Assembly: GCA_963706755.1 (NCBI GenBank) | Contig: CAVPNH010000007.1 | Location: 248,001-312,000, forward strand | Direction of reading: 5' to 3' | Length of the DNA: 64,000 nucleotides | From: RPQJ01 sp963706755 | Lineage (GTDB): Bacteria; Pseudomonadota; Gammaproteobacteria; Steroidobacterales; Steroidobacteraceae | Shown: positions 25,671 through 33,675 of the stretch, piece after piece | Layout: each line of letters starts with the position of its first letter | How positions within the stretch are numbered: the first letter of the stretch is position 1 | Translations under genes and position numbers: made by a program | Notes under the pieces: generated by a model | Database searches by the model: none | What the model was told of the DNA's origin: nothing | Seen by the model: only the letters and a program-made list of their open reading frames with translations

Positions 25671-26090
25671 ATGAAATACCTGCACACGATGGTCCGCGTG
25701 ACGGACGTCGCCGAGTCGCTGCGTTTCTACTGCGATGCGCTGGGACTGCGCGAAGTCCGCCGCTACGAGAACGCCCAGGGGCGCTTCACCCTGGTGTTCC
25801 TGGCCGCGCCGGGCGACGAGTCCGCGCAGGTCGAGCTCACCTGGAACTGGGACCCGGAGCCGTACGGCACGGGCCGCGCGTTCGGGCACCTCGCCTACGA
25901 AGTGGACGACGTCTACGCGGCCTGCCGCCGTCTCATGGAACACGGCGTGACCATTAATCGTCCGCCGCGCGACGGCCGCATGGCCTTCGTGCGTTCTCCG
26001 GACGGCATCTCCGTCGAGCTGCTGCAGAAGGGCGCGGCACTTCCGCCCCAGGAGCCGTGGCAGAGCATGCCCAGCGTCGGGACCTGGTAG
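25671..26090 (+). CDS. gloA: glyoxalase I / VOC-family lactoylglutathione lyase
   Basis: A 139-residue metal-dependent enzyme of methylglyoxal detoxification, starting MKYLHTMVRVTDVAESLRFY. Metal-ligand positions match GloA: His in LHTMVRV, Glu in QVELTWNW, His in AFGHLAYEVDDVY and Glu in ISVELLQK. The usual LGLREVRRYEN follows helix 1. Length fits the short bacterial (Ni-type) GloA. It lies 37 bases after ilvB, possibly co-transcribed. Confidence 0.9.
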   Translation: MKYLHTMVRVTDVAESLRFYCDALGLREVRRYENAQGRFTLVFLAAPGDESAQVELTWNWDPEPYGTGRAFGHLAYEVDDVYAACRRLMEHGVTINRPPRDGRMAFVRSPDGISVELLQKGAALPPQEPWQSMPSVGTW

Positions 26091-26153
26091 GCCGCGGCAA
26101 CCGGACTCGCTGCGGGCCGGGCGCCCTGGCGTGGCTCGCGGGTTCGCCGACGT

Positions 26154-27191
26154 CTAGAACGACGCGCCGACGATGCGCGGCTCAGGCTCGAGCCGCACGC
26201 CGAAGCGCCGTTCCACGGAGTCCGCGACGCGACGCGCGAGGCCGAGCATTTCCGCACCGCTTGCGTCGCCGTGATTCACGAGCACCAGTGCGTGCTGCGC
26301 CGAGACTCCTGCGTCGCCCGCGCGGAATCCCTTGAGGCCGCAGGCCTCGATGAGCCAGGCCGCGGACAGCTTGCACGCGCCGCCCTGCGACGCGTGTACG
26401 GGCAGGCCGGGGTGCGCCGAGCCGAGCTCCTGCGCGAGCGCGGCCGGTACCACCGGGTTCTTGAAGAAGCTGCCGGCGTTCGCGACGACGGCCGGATCTG
26501 GAAGCTTGCGCTGCCGCAGGCGACGCACCGCCTGCGCCACCTGCGTCGGTGTCGCCGTCGTGAGCCCCATGGCCGCGAGTTCCTCGCGCACCCCCGCGTA
26601 GTCCAGGTTCGGCTCGCGGCTGCGCCGCATCCTGAACTCTACCGCGGTGACGATCCAGCGGTCCGGCTCGTGCTTGAAGACGCTGTCCCTGTAGGCGAAG
26701 CGACATTCCGCACGCGGGAGCCGGGCATGAACGGCGTCGCGGCGATCCCAGGCCTCGACGGCCGTGATGAACTCGCCGGCCTCGGCGCCATAGGCGCCGA
26801 TGTTCTGGATCGGTGCCGCGCCGACGAGTCCGGGAATCAGCGCGAGGTTCTCGAGCCCCGCGAGGCCCTGCGCGAGCGTCCAGTCCACGAGCGCGTCCCA
26901 GCCGAGTCCCGCCTCGGCGTGCACCAGCGCCGCGTCGCCGTCGTCGCGCGCGATGCGCGCCCTGCGCCATGCCGGTCGCAGGACCAGGCCCTCGAAGTCC
27001 GCGGCGAAGAGCACGTTGCTGCCCTGGCCGAGCACCATGAGCGGCAGCCCGGCGAACTCCGGCCGCTGCAGGACTTCCTGGAGCGCTGCCGCGCTGCCGA
27101 CGGTCGCGAGCCAGCGTGCCGTCGCCGCGACGCGCAGCGTGTTGAGGTCGCGGAGCGACGCGTCGCGTTCCAGGGTGAAGACTTCAGTCAT
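26154..27191 (-). CDS. murB: UDP-N-acetylenolpyruvoylglucosamine reductase (MurB)
   Basis: A 345-residue FAD enzyme making UDP-MurNAc in peptidoglycan synthesis. It starts MTEVFTLERDASLRDLNTL; an ATG 129 bases further up is ignored. Motifs: LMVLGQGSNVLFAADFEG (FAD), IPGLVGAAPIQNIGAYG, FAYRDSVFKHEP (type I MurB Tyr loop), AGSFFKNPVV with the catalytic Ser, and the C-terminal EPEPRIVG carrying the Glu. Length matches E. coli MurB (342), so it is the type I form with the extra loop. Confidence 0.95.
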   Translation of the reverse strand: MTEVFTLERDASLRDLNTLRVAATARWLATVGSAAALQEVLQRPEFAGLPLMVLGQGSNVLFAADFEGLVLRPAWRRARIARDDGDAALVHAEAGLGWDALVDWTLAQGLAGLENLALIPGLVGAAPIQNIGAYGAEAGEFITAVEAWDRRDAVHARLPRAECRFAYRDSVFKHEPDRWIVTAVEFRMRRSREPNLDYAGVREELAAMGLTTATPTQVAQAVRRLRQRKLPDPAVVANAGSFFKNPVVPAALAQELGSAHPGLPVHASQGGACKLSAAWLIEACGLKGFRAGDAGVSAQHALVLVNHGDASGAEMLGLARRVADSVERRFGVRLEPEPRIVGASF

Positions 27192-27318
27192 GTTCGTCCC
27201 GCGCGAACCGCTTGGTCGGCCATTCTCGCACCTGGTGGCGCGCGGGGAACGACATGAGCGGTGCTGACGGCATCCGCGAGCTTGCCACTGCGGAAGCGGT
27301 TCCGTCACTATCGACGGC

Positions 27319-28707
27319 ATGAGCGACCAGGCTACTCAAGCGCCAGCGACCGGCGGGCCCGACGAGGCACGCGCGTTCCTCGGCGCCAATCCGGACATCG
27401 AGGCCGTGCAGCTCGTGATTACGGACGCGAACGGCATCGGCCGCGGCAAGAACATCGCGCGCGAGGAGCTTGAAACACTCTACGGCAGCGGGCGCAACGT
27501 CGCGGGCTCGATACTCGGGCTCGACGTCACCGGCGAGGACGTCGAGGAGACCGGGCTCGTGTGGGAGGTGGGCGACGCCGACCTGTGTTGCCGCCCGGTG
27601 CCGCGATCGTTGTCGCGCGCGCCCTGGCTCGAGCGGCCCACGGCCCAGGTGCTCGGCACCATGTTCGAGCTGGACGGGCGGCCCGCCTGCGCGGACCCGC
27701 GCCACGTGCTCGCCCGCGCCGTCGACCGGCTCGGCGCCGCCGGCCTCACGCCGGTGGTCGCCGTCGAGCTCGAGTTCTACCTGCTCGAGCGCGACGACGA
27801 CGGGCAGTTGCGTCCGGCACGCGGGCTGCTGAGCTCGCATCGCGGGAAGCACATCGACGCCTACGGGCTCGGGCGGCTCGATGACATGTCGCCGCTCTTC
27901 GACGACTTGTATGCGGCGGCCCGCGCGCAGGGCCTGCCGGTGCGCACACTCATGTCGGAATACGCGCCGGGACAGTTCGAGATCACGCTCGAGCATCGGG
28001 CCGGCGCGTTGCGCGCCGTGGACGAGGCCGTGCTCTTCAAGCGGGCCGTCCGCGGCGTTGCACGCCGCCACGGCTGCATCGCCTGCTTCATGGCGAAACC
28101 GTTCGCCGAGCTCGCGGGCACGGGCATGCACCTGCACGCGAGCCTCGCGGACGCGGAGGGGCGCAACGCGTTCGCGAGCGAGGACCCCGCGGGGACGCCG
28201 CTGCTGCGGCACGCCATCGGCGGGCTGCGCAGCACGCTGGCGGACGGCATGGCGGTGTTCGCGCCGCACGCGAATTCCTACCGGCGCTTCCGCGCCATGA
28301 GCTATGCGCCGGTGGCCCCGACCTGGGGCGTGAACAATCGCTCCGTCAGCCTGCGCGTGCCGGCCGGCCCGCCCGCGAGCCGCCACGTCGAGCACCGCGT
28401 GGCGGGCGCCGACGCGAACCCGTATCTCGTGGCCGCGCTGGTGCTGGCCGCGATGCAGCGGGGGATCGAGGGACGCATCGACCCGGGCCCGCCGGTGACG
28501 GGCAACGGCTACGAGCAGGCACGGCGCGGTGAACTGCCGACGCATTGGCAGGCCGCGCTCGAAAAGGCGGCGGAATCCGAGTTCCTTTCCTGGGCGCTGG
28601 GCCCGGAATTCCTCAAGGTCTTCCTCGCGATCAAGCGGCGCGAGTGCGATAAATTCGGTGCGCTGGTCTCGGACCGCGACTACGAGTGGTACCTCGAATC
28701 GGCGTGA
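27319..28707 (+). CDS. glutamine synthetase-family ligase (gamma-glutamylpolyamine synthetase-like, PuuA type)
   Basis: A 462-residue ATP-dependent ligase of the GlnA superfamily. The N-terminal beta-grasp carries QLVITDANGIGRGKNI; metal sites are in VVAVELEFYLLE and SEYAPGQFEITLEHR; the ATP region is CFMAKPFAELAGTGMHLHAS; RVAGADANPYLVAALVLAAM is the C-terminal helix signature. The adenylylation Tyr loop of true GlnA is absent. This set fits PuuA-like enzymes that glutamylate putrescine or other amines. No puu genes flank it, so the substrate is uncertain. Confidence 0.88.
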   Translation: MSDQATQAPATGGPDEARAFLGANPDIEAVQLVITDANGIGRGKNIAREELETLYGSGRNVAGSILGLDVTGEDVEETGLVWEVGDADLCCRPVPRSLSRAPWLERPTAQVLGTMFELDGRPACADPRHVLARAVDRLGAAGLTPVVAVELEFYLLERDDDGQLRPARGLLSSHRGKHIDAYGLGRLDDMSPLFDDLYAAARAQGLPVRTLMSEYAPGQFEITLEHRAGALRAVDEAVLFKRAVRGVARRHGCIACFMAKPFAELAGTGMHLHASLADAEGRNAFASEDPAGTPLLRHAIGGLRSTLADGMAVFAPHANSYRRFRAMSYAPVAPTWGVNNRSVSLRVPAGPPASRHVEHRVAGADANPYLVAALVLAAMQRGIEGRIDPGPPVTGNGYEQARRGELPTHWQAALEKAAESEFLSWALGPEFLKVFLAIKRRECDKFGALVSDRDYEWYLESA

Positions 28708-28920
28708 GTCGTGCAACATAAGCGGACGCGCTCGGTGCGGCGCGCATTAAGTCAGGTCAACAGGCGCGTTTGTGAGAGTTGAGTCAACGTGACCCGGGGC
28801 CGCGGCGCGGAGAATCCACTCCGCAATGCAGGCAGATCCCGAGGTCAACCGTCCGTGACACGCTCAAGCACCCGCGCCGCCGCGCGCAATTCCAGCCTCC
28901 TCGCCAGGAAGACCCAGCCC

Positions 28921-29727
28921 GTGACCGTTCACCTTCGCAAGATGTACGTCGACTGCCGGTACGGGCAGCTGCACGTGCACACCGCGTTTCCCTCGAGTGG
29001 CGGTTTCGACGAACTGACGCCGCTCGTGTGCATTCATCCGGGGTCGCTGTCGGGGCGGGTGTTTCGTCCGCTGCTCTCCGACCTCGGCAGGGACCGCAGC
29101 GTCTATGCGCCCGACCTGCCCGGGCACGGCGAGTCCGACGCGCCGGATTCACCGCCTTCGATGGCGGAGTACGCGGCTGCGGTCGGCGACCTCATCGACT
29201 CGCTGCGCCTGCGGCAGGTGGACCTGCTGGGCTACCAGGCCGGCTCGCTCGCGGCGGTCGAGCTTGCGATCGCGCGGCCGGAACAGGTCCGTCGCGTTGT
29301 GCTGGCCGGCGTGCCGGTGTTCGACGCGCGGGAGCGGGAGGCCTTCAACGCCCGCCCGTGGCCGGCGCGGGCACGCGAGGACGGCACCCACCTCGTCGAG
29401 GAGTGGCAGCGCATTCGTCGCTCGCGCGGTGCGCAGGCGACGATTGCACGCATAGGCGACGATCTTGCGGGCGCGATGCGCGCCGGCGACGCGGCCTCCT
29501 GGGGCCCGTCCGCGGCCGCGAACTATCCGGCTGGCGAGCGCCTGCCGCTGCTCCGGCAACTGACCCTCGTGCTGCGGCCGCGCGACGAGTTCTGGGACAT
29601 GAGCGGGCGGGTCGATGGCCTGATCCGCGAGTGCCACAGGGTGGACCTCCCGGAACAGGGCGGTGGCCTGCTCGACGCGGGCGCGGGCGAAGTTGCGCGG
29701 CACCTGCGGGATTTCCTCGACCGCTGA
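28921..29727 (+). CDS. alpha/beta-hydrolase fold protein with non-canonical nucleophile elbow
   Basis: A 268-residue protein. GTG 28921 is preferred because AGGAAG stands 9 bases before it; an ATG lies at 28945, and a longer frame begins at 28789. The oxyanion region VCIHPGSLSGRVF, DLPGHGESDAP and the C-terminal fold are normal, but the nucleophile elbow reads LLGYQAGSLAAVE, with Gln where Ser (GxSxG) is expected. A related class with His at this position exists, so the protein may bind rather than hydrolyse, or use other residues. No neighbour hints at a pathway. Confidence 0.75.
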   Translation: MTVHLRKMYVDCRYGQLHVHTAFPSSGGFDELTPLVCIHPGSLSGRVFRPLLSDLGRDRSVYAPDLPGHGESDAPDSPPSMAEYAAAVGDLIDSLRLRQVDLLGYQAGSLAAVELAIARPEQVRRVVLAGVPVFDAREREAFNARPWPARAREDGTHLVEEWQRIRRSRGAQATIARIGDDLAGAMRAGDAASWGPSAAANYPAGERLPLLRQLTLVLRPRDEFWDMSGRVDGLIRECHRVDLPEQGGGLLDAGAGEVARHLRDFLDR

Positions 29728-29766
29728 GAACACGCAGGGCTGGCGCGCTGCGGCGCGCCACGCCGC

Positions 29767-30195
29767 TCAGGCGTAGCGGTGCCAGGCGAGGGCGCAGGAC
29801 AGCCCGATCGCAACGCAGGTCACGAACCACTCCACTGCGAGCACGAGCGCGGTGCGTCCAAGGCCGCGCAGCCTGAGCGTGAGGACGCCGAGCAGCGGCA
29901 GGGCGACGCCGGTCCAGGCCAGCGTGCCGAACACGAGACCCGCGGAGTACCACGGCACGTTCACCAGCGAGATCAGTCCCCAGCCCAGCCAGAACAGGAA
30001 CCCAAGCGCCGCACCAGCGGCCGCGAACAGCAGCGCGACCGCGACCTGCCGGGCAACGGGCTCGGAGGCCTGGCCACCGTAGGCCCCGCCGCTGGTCCTG
30101 GTAATCCAGGGAGCCGACACGAGCCGGCTCCAGACGAGGCCGGCGAGTCCGCCGCTCGTCCCGGCGATCACGGTCATCATGAGTTCGATGTGCAA
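29767..30195 (-). CDS. hypothetical four-helix membrane protein
   Basis: A 142-residue protein with four hydrophobic segments, about residues 5-27 (LMMTVIAGTSGGLAGLVWSR), 50-75 (VAVALLFAAAGAALGFLFWL), 82-105 and 113-137. Codon use is like its neighbours. I do not recognise a family. It starts 40 bases after the convergent hydrolase gene ends and is divergent from ilvA. Confidence 0.65.
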   Translation of the reverse strand: MHIELMMTVIAGTSGGLAGLVWSRLVSAPWITRTSGGAYGGQASEPVARQVAVALLFAAAGAALGFLFWLGWGLISLVNVPWYSAGLVFGTLAWTGVALPLLGVLTLRLRGLGRTALVLAVEWFVTCVAIGLSCALAWHRYA

Positions 30196-30323
30196 GACGA
30201 CGGTCCGGGCCCTGGAAAGCGGCGCAGTATGCGGCCCTCCGGCCTGAACGAGAAGCAGTGCCGGGACGCTCCGCCCCGCGCTTTCCTGCTAACGTAAGCG
30301 GCCAGGCCACCCCCCGCGATGCC

Positions 30324-31844
30324 ATGCAAGAAAGCTACGTCGAACGCATCCTGAAGGCGCACGTCTACGACGTCGCCATCGAGTCCCCGCTCGAGCCCGC
30401 ACCAAGGCTCTCCAGACGCCTCGGCAACCAGGTTCTCTTCAAGCGCGAGGACCTGCAGCCCGTCTTCTCCTTCAAGCTGCGGGGCGCGTACAACAAGATT
30501 TCCCACCTGTCGGAAACGGTCGCACGCCGCGGAGTCATCTGCGCGTCGGCAGGTAACCACGCCCAGGGCGTGGCGCTCGCGGGCCGCCATCGGGGGATTC
30601 CTGCGGTGATCGTGATGCCGCAGACCACGCCGGAGATCAAGGTGCAGGCCGTGCGCGACCTCGGCGGGGAGGTCATCCTGCACGGCGACGATTTCGACCA
30701 CGCCTTCGAGCACGCGGTCGAGCTGGCGCGCGAGCGCGGGCTCACGTTCGTCCACCCGTTCGACGACCCGGACGTGATCGCCGGCCAGGGCACGATCGGC
30801 ATGGAGATCCTCCGCCAGCACTCCGGACCCATCGACGCAATCTTCGTTCCGATCGGCGGCGGCGGGCTCATCGCCGGAATTGCCGCCTACGTGAAGTCCC
30901 TGTACCCGCAGATACGCATCGTCGGAGTCGAGCCCGAGGACGCGGCCAGCATGCACGACTCGCTCAGGGCCGGTAAGCGCGTAACGCTCGAGCGCGTCGG
31001 CATATTTGCCGATGGCGTGGCGGTGCGTCGCGTGGGCGAGGAAACCTTCCGTCTCGCGCAGAAATACGTGGACGAGGTGATCCTCGTCAGCACCGACGAG
31101 ATCTGCGCGGCCGTGCAGGACATCTTCGAGGACAACCGCACCATCGCCGAGCCGGCTGGTGCGCTCGCCGTCGCGGGCATCAAGAAATACGTCGTGCGCG
31201 AGGGTTGCGCCGACCGCACGCTCATCGCCGTCAACTCCGGAGCCAACATCAACTTCGACCGCTTGCGCCACGTGGCGGAACGAGCCGACGTGGGCGCGCA
31301 GCGCGAGGCGCTGCTGGCGGTGGAGATCCCGGAGCGGCCCGGCAGCTTCCTCGGTTTCTGTCAGCTCCTCGGCAGGCGCAGCGTCACCGAGTTCAACTAC
31401 CGCTACGACGATGCGTCGAGCGCGCGGATCTTCGTCGGTGTCGCGCTCCACGAGGGCAGGCGCGAGAAGGAGGCGCTGGTCGGCCTCGTGGCCGGTTCCG
31501 GCTATCGCGTCCTCGACATGAGCGACGACGAGATGGCGAAGCTGCACGTGCGCTACATGATCGGCGGCCACGCGCACGGCCTCGCGCACGAGCGCCTGTT
31601 CCGCTTCGAGTTCCCGGAGCGGCCCGGCGCGCTGCTCAGGTTCCTCGAGGCCGTGGGCGCGCGCTGGAATATCAGCCTGTTCCACTACCGCAACCACGGC
31701 TCGGACTACGGGCGCGTGCTCGCAGGGGTGCAGGTGGCGCCGGCAGACGCGGACGAGTTCGCCCAGCACCTCCGCGAACTCGGCTATCCGTACACCGAGG
31801 AGACCGGCAACCCGGCCTACCGGATGTTCCTTGGGCGGGAGTGA
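30324..31844 (+). CDS. ilvA: threonine dehydratase, biosynthetic (IlvA)
   Basis: A 506-residue PLP enzyme converting threonine to 2-oxobutyrate, the first step to isoleucine. It starts MQESYVERILKAHVYD; an in-frame ATG at 30258 lies in the spacer. PLP Lys is in FSFKLRGAYNK (about residue 58), the Ser loop ASAGNHAQGVALA, and the phosphate cup PIGGGGLIAG. Two C-terminal ACT-like regulatory domains (about 330-505; ALLAVEIPERPGSFLGFCQL and LFRFEFPERPGALLRFL) show it is the feedback-regulated anabolic form. Length fits E. coli IlvA (514). Confidence 0.96.
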   Translation: MQESYVERILKAHVYDVAIESPLEPAPRLSRRLGNQVLFKREDLQPVFSFKLRGAYNKISHLSETVARRGVICASAGNHAQGVALAGRHRGIPAVIVMPQTTPEIKVQAVRDLGGEVILHGDDFDHAFEHAVELARERGLTFVHPFDDPDVIAGQGTIGMEILRQHSGPIDAIFVPIGGGGLIAGIAAYVKSLYPQIRIVGVEPEDAASMHDSLRAGKRVTLERVGIFADGVAVRRVGEETFRLAQKYVDEVILVSTDEICAAVQDIFEDNRTIAEPAGALAVAGIKKYVVREGCADRTLIAVNSGANINFDRLRHVAERADVGAQREALLAVEIPERPGSFLGFCQLLGRRSVTEFNYRYDDASSARIFVGVALHEGRREKEALVGLVAGSGYRVLDMSDDEMAKLHVRYMIGGHAHGLAHERLFRFEFPERPGALLRFLEAVGARWNISLFHYRNHGSDYGRVLAGVQVAPADADEFAQHLRELGYPYTEETGNPAYRMFLGRE

Positions 31845-31851
31845 GCGGCCA

Positions 31852-32601
31852 CTAACGCGACGGCAACACCAGGCCCTTCGCCCGCGGGCCCACGAGTTCT
31901 ACGAATTCCGCGAACACTCGATCGCTCAGCGGCTGCGCGAGCGCGAGGTGGCGCGTCGTCTCGGCGCGGATGCGCGCGATCTTCCGCAGGCTCCAGTGCT
32001 GGTCGATCTCGGCCTGCCCGGCCTCGCTCGTGAGCCAGCGGCCGATCAGGGCCTCGTCCGCCTCGAGGTGGAACTGCAGCCCCCACGCGGAATCCCCGAG
32101 TCGATAGGCCTGGTTGCGGCAGTTGCGTGTCCACGCGAGCGGCACCGCGCCCGGCGGCGGCGCGAAGGTGTAGGCGTGCCACTGGAAGACGAAGTGCGGC
32201 CGGTGCTCGAAGTGCCGGAACAGCCGATCCTCGTGCGCGGCCTGCGTCGTGTGCAGGCGATACCAGCCGATCTCCGGCACCGGGTTCGGATGCACCTTCC
32301 CGCCCATGGTCTCGGCGAGCAACTGCGCGCCGAGGCAGATGCCGAGCATGGGCTTGCCCGCGGTCACGGCCTCGCGGATCGCCGCCATCTCGGTGCGCAG
32401 GTGAGGCAGGTGGTCGGCCTGGTCCACGTTCATCGGCCCGCCCAGCACCACGAGCCCGTCGTAGCGGCGCACGTCGGGCTCGGCGTGCGGTTCTCGCCCG
32501 AAGTTCACGTAGCGGATGCGCACGCCGGACTCGCGCAGCATCCGGTCCAGGTGGCCGAGCGGTTCGGTGGCGACGTGCTGGAAGACGAGGATCTTGCGCA
32601 T
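31852..32601 (-). CDS. class I glutamine amidotransferase (GuaA-like domain protein)
   Basis: A 249-residue single-domain amidotransferase with the Cys nucleophile in GICLGAQLLA (about residue 92), the His-Glu pair in WGLQFHLEAD (about 178) and the GG start motif YDGLVVLGGPMNV. Stand-alone proteins of this type are often named GMP synthase-like but lack the synthetase half; some hydrolyse gamma-glutamyl compounds. The stop is 8 bases from the ilvA stop (convergent). Confidence 0.86.
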   Translation of the reverse strand: MRKILVFQHVATEPLGHLDRMLRESGVRIRYVNFGREPHAEPDVRRYDGLVVLGGPMNVDQADHLPHLRTEMAAIREAVTAGKPMLGICLGAQLLAETMGGKVHPNPVPEIGWYRLHTTQAAHEDRLFRHFEHRPHFVFQWHAYTFAPPPGAVPLAWTRNCRNQAYRLGDSAWGLQFHLEADEALIGRWLTSEAGQAEIDQHWSLRKIARIRAETTRHLALAQPLSDRVFAEFVELVGPRAKGLVLPSR

Positions 32602-32727
32602 GGGTGGGCGTGGTGCGGGGCCGGCGAACTATATAGGGCCGCCGCGGAATTGTGATCCCCGCACCGAACGGGCGCGGCGGCGCAGCCGTCGGGTATGCTC
32701 GACGCCATCGATTACGGTACGCCAGCC

Positions 32728-33615
32728 ATGCACGAGATCTACGAGCCCCGGCGCGCACCGGTCCACGAGCAGGTTGCAGTGCGTGGCCTGCGCCACCACG
32801 TCACCCGCTGGCCCGGCGGCGACGAGGGGCTCGTGGTCCTGCTGCACGGCTGGATGGACACCGGCGACACCTTCCAGTTCCTCGTCGACGCGATGTCCGA
32901 CACGCGCGCATTCGTCGCGCCGGACTGGCGCGGATTCGGACGCAGCGAGTCGCCCGACGACGGCTACTGGTTCCCGGATTATTTCGGCGACCTGGACGCG
33001 CTCCTCGACCTCTGGTCGCCCGGCGCGCCGGTCACGATCGTCGGCCACAGCATGGGCGGCAACATCGCGACGCTGTACGCCGGGATCCGCCCCGAGCGCG
33101 TGAGCCGCGTCGTGTGCATCGAGGGCTTCGGCCTGCCCCGCACCGAGTCATCGCAGGCGCCGGGCCGTTACCGCGAATGGCTGAAGGAACTGCGCCACGA
33201 ACACAGGCTCGCGACCTTTCCGTCACTCGAGGCCTTCGCGCACCTGCTCATGCGACGCAACCCCCGGCTCACGCCGGACCGAGCGCACTTCATCGCGCAG
33301 TCCTGGACGCGGCCGGTCGAAGGCGGCGCCGTGCAGGTGCTGGGCGACCCGCGGCACAAGCGCGTCAACGCCGTGCTGTACCGGCGCGAGGAGGCCGAGG
33401 CCTGCTGGCGCGAGATCGTGGCGCCGGTGCTGTACGTGATCGCGGCGCAGTCGGAGTTTCTGCCGCGCCTCGGCGAGGATGGCCGGCCGGAGCACATGGC
33501 GAGCATCATCCGCCGGCTCGAGCCCTGCGTGATCGAGGGCGCGAGCCACATGCTGCACCACGAGCGGCCCGTGGAACTCGCACGCGCGATCGAGGCGTTC
33601 CTCGGCCGCACATAA
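32728..33615 (+). CDS. alpha/beta hydrolase
   Basis: A 295-residue hydrolase. ATG 32728 (MHEIYEPRRAPVHEQVAV) is preferred over 32695, because a -10-like TATGCT overlaps the earlier ATG. Motifs: LLHGWMDTGDTFQFL (oxyanion), APDWRGFGRSE, the nucleophile elbow VGHSMGGNIATLY (Ser about 112), and the catalytic His in GASHMLHHERP. The family includes many esterases and lactonases; the substrate is unknown. Confidence 0.87.
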   Translation: MHEIYEPRRAPVHEQVAVRGLRHHVTRWPGGDEGLVVLLHGWMDTGDTFQFLVDAMSDTRAFVAPDWRGFGRSESPDDGYWFPDYFGDLDALLDLWSPGAPVTIVGHSMGGNIATLYAGIRPERVSRVVCIEGFGLPRTESSQAPGRYREWLKELRHEHRLATFPSLEAFAHLLMRRNPRLTPDRAHFIAQSWTRPVEGGAVQVLGDPRHKRVNAVLYRREEAEACWREIVAPVLYVIAAQSEFLPRLGEDGRPEHMASIIRRLEPCVIEGASHMLHHERPVELARAIEAFLGRT

Positions 33616-33644
33616 CGGGCGGCAACCCGAAGGGCCGGCGCCCC

Positions 33645-33650
33645 TATAAT
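33645..33650 (+). promoter_or_regulatory. -10 element (TATAAT) before the second TPR gene
   Basis: A perfect TATAAT lies 25 bases before the ATG at 33676. No good -35 hexamer is seen at 16-18 bases, so an activator may be needed. Motif-based inference. Confidence 0.4.
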
Positions 33651-33675
33651 CGGCGCGAGGGGGTAGTGGCGCGCG

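Noticed and set aside
32695..32728. Earlier start of the alpha/beta hydrolase at 32695
   Set aside because: The ATG overlaps a -10-like TATGCT and the extra residues have no family match.
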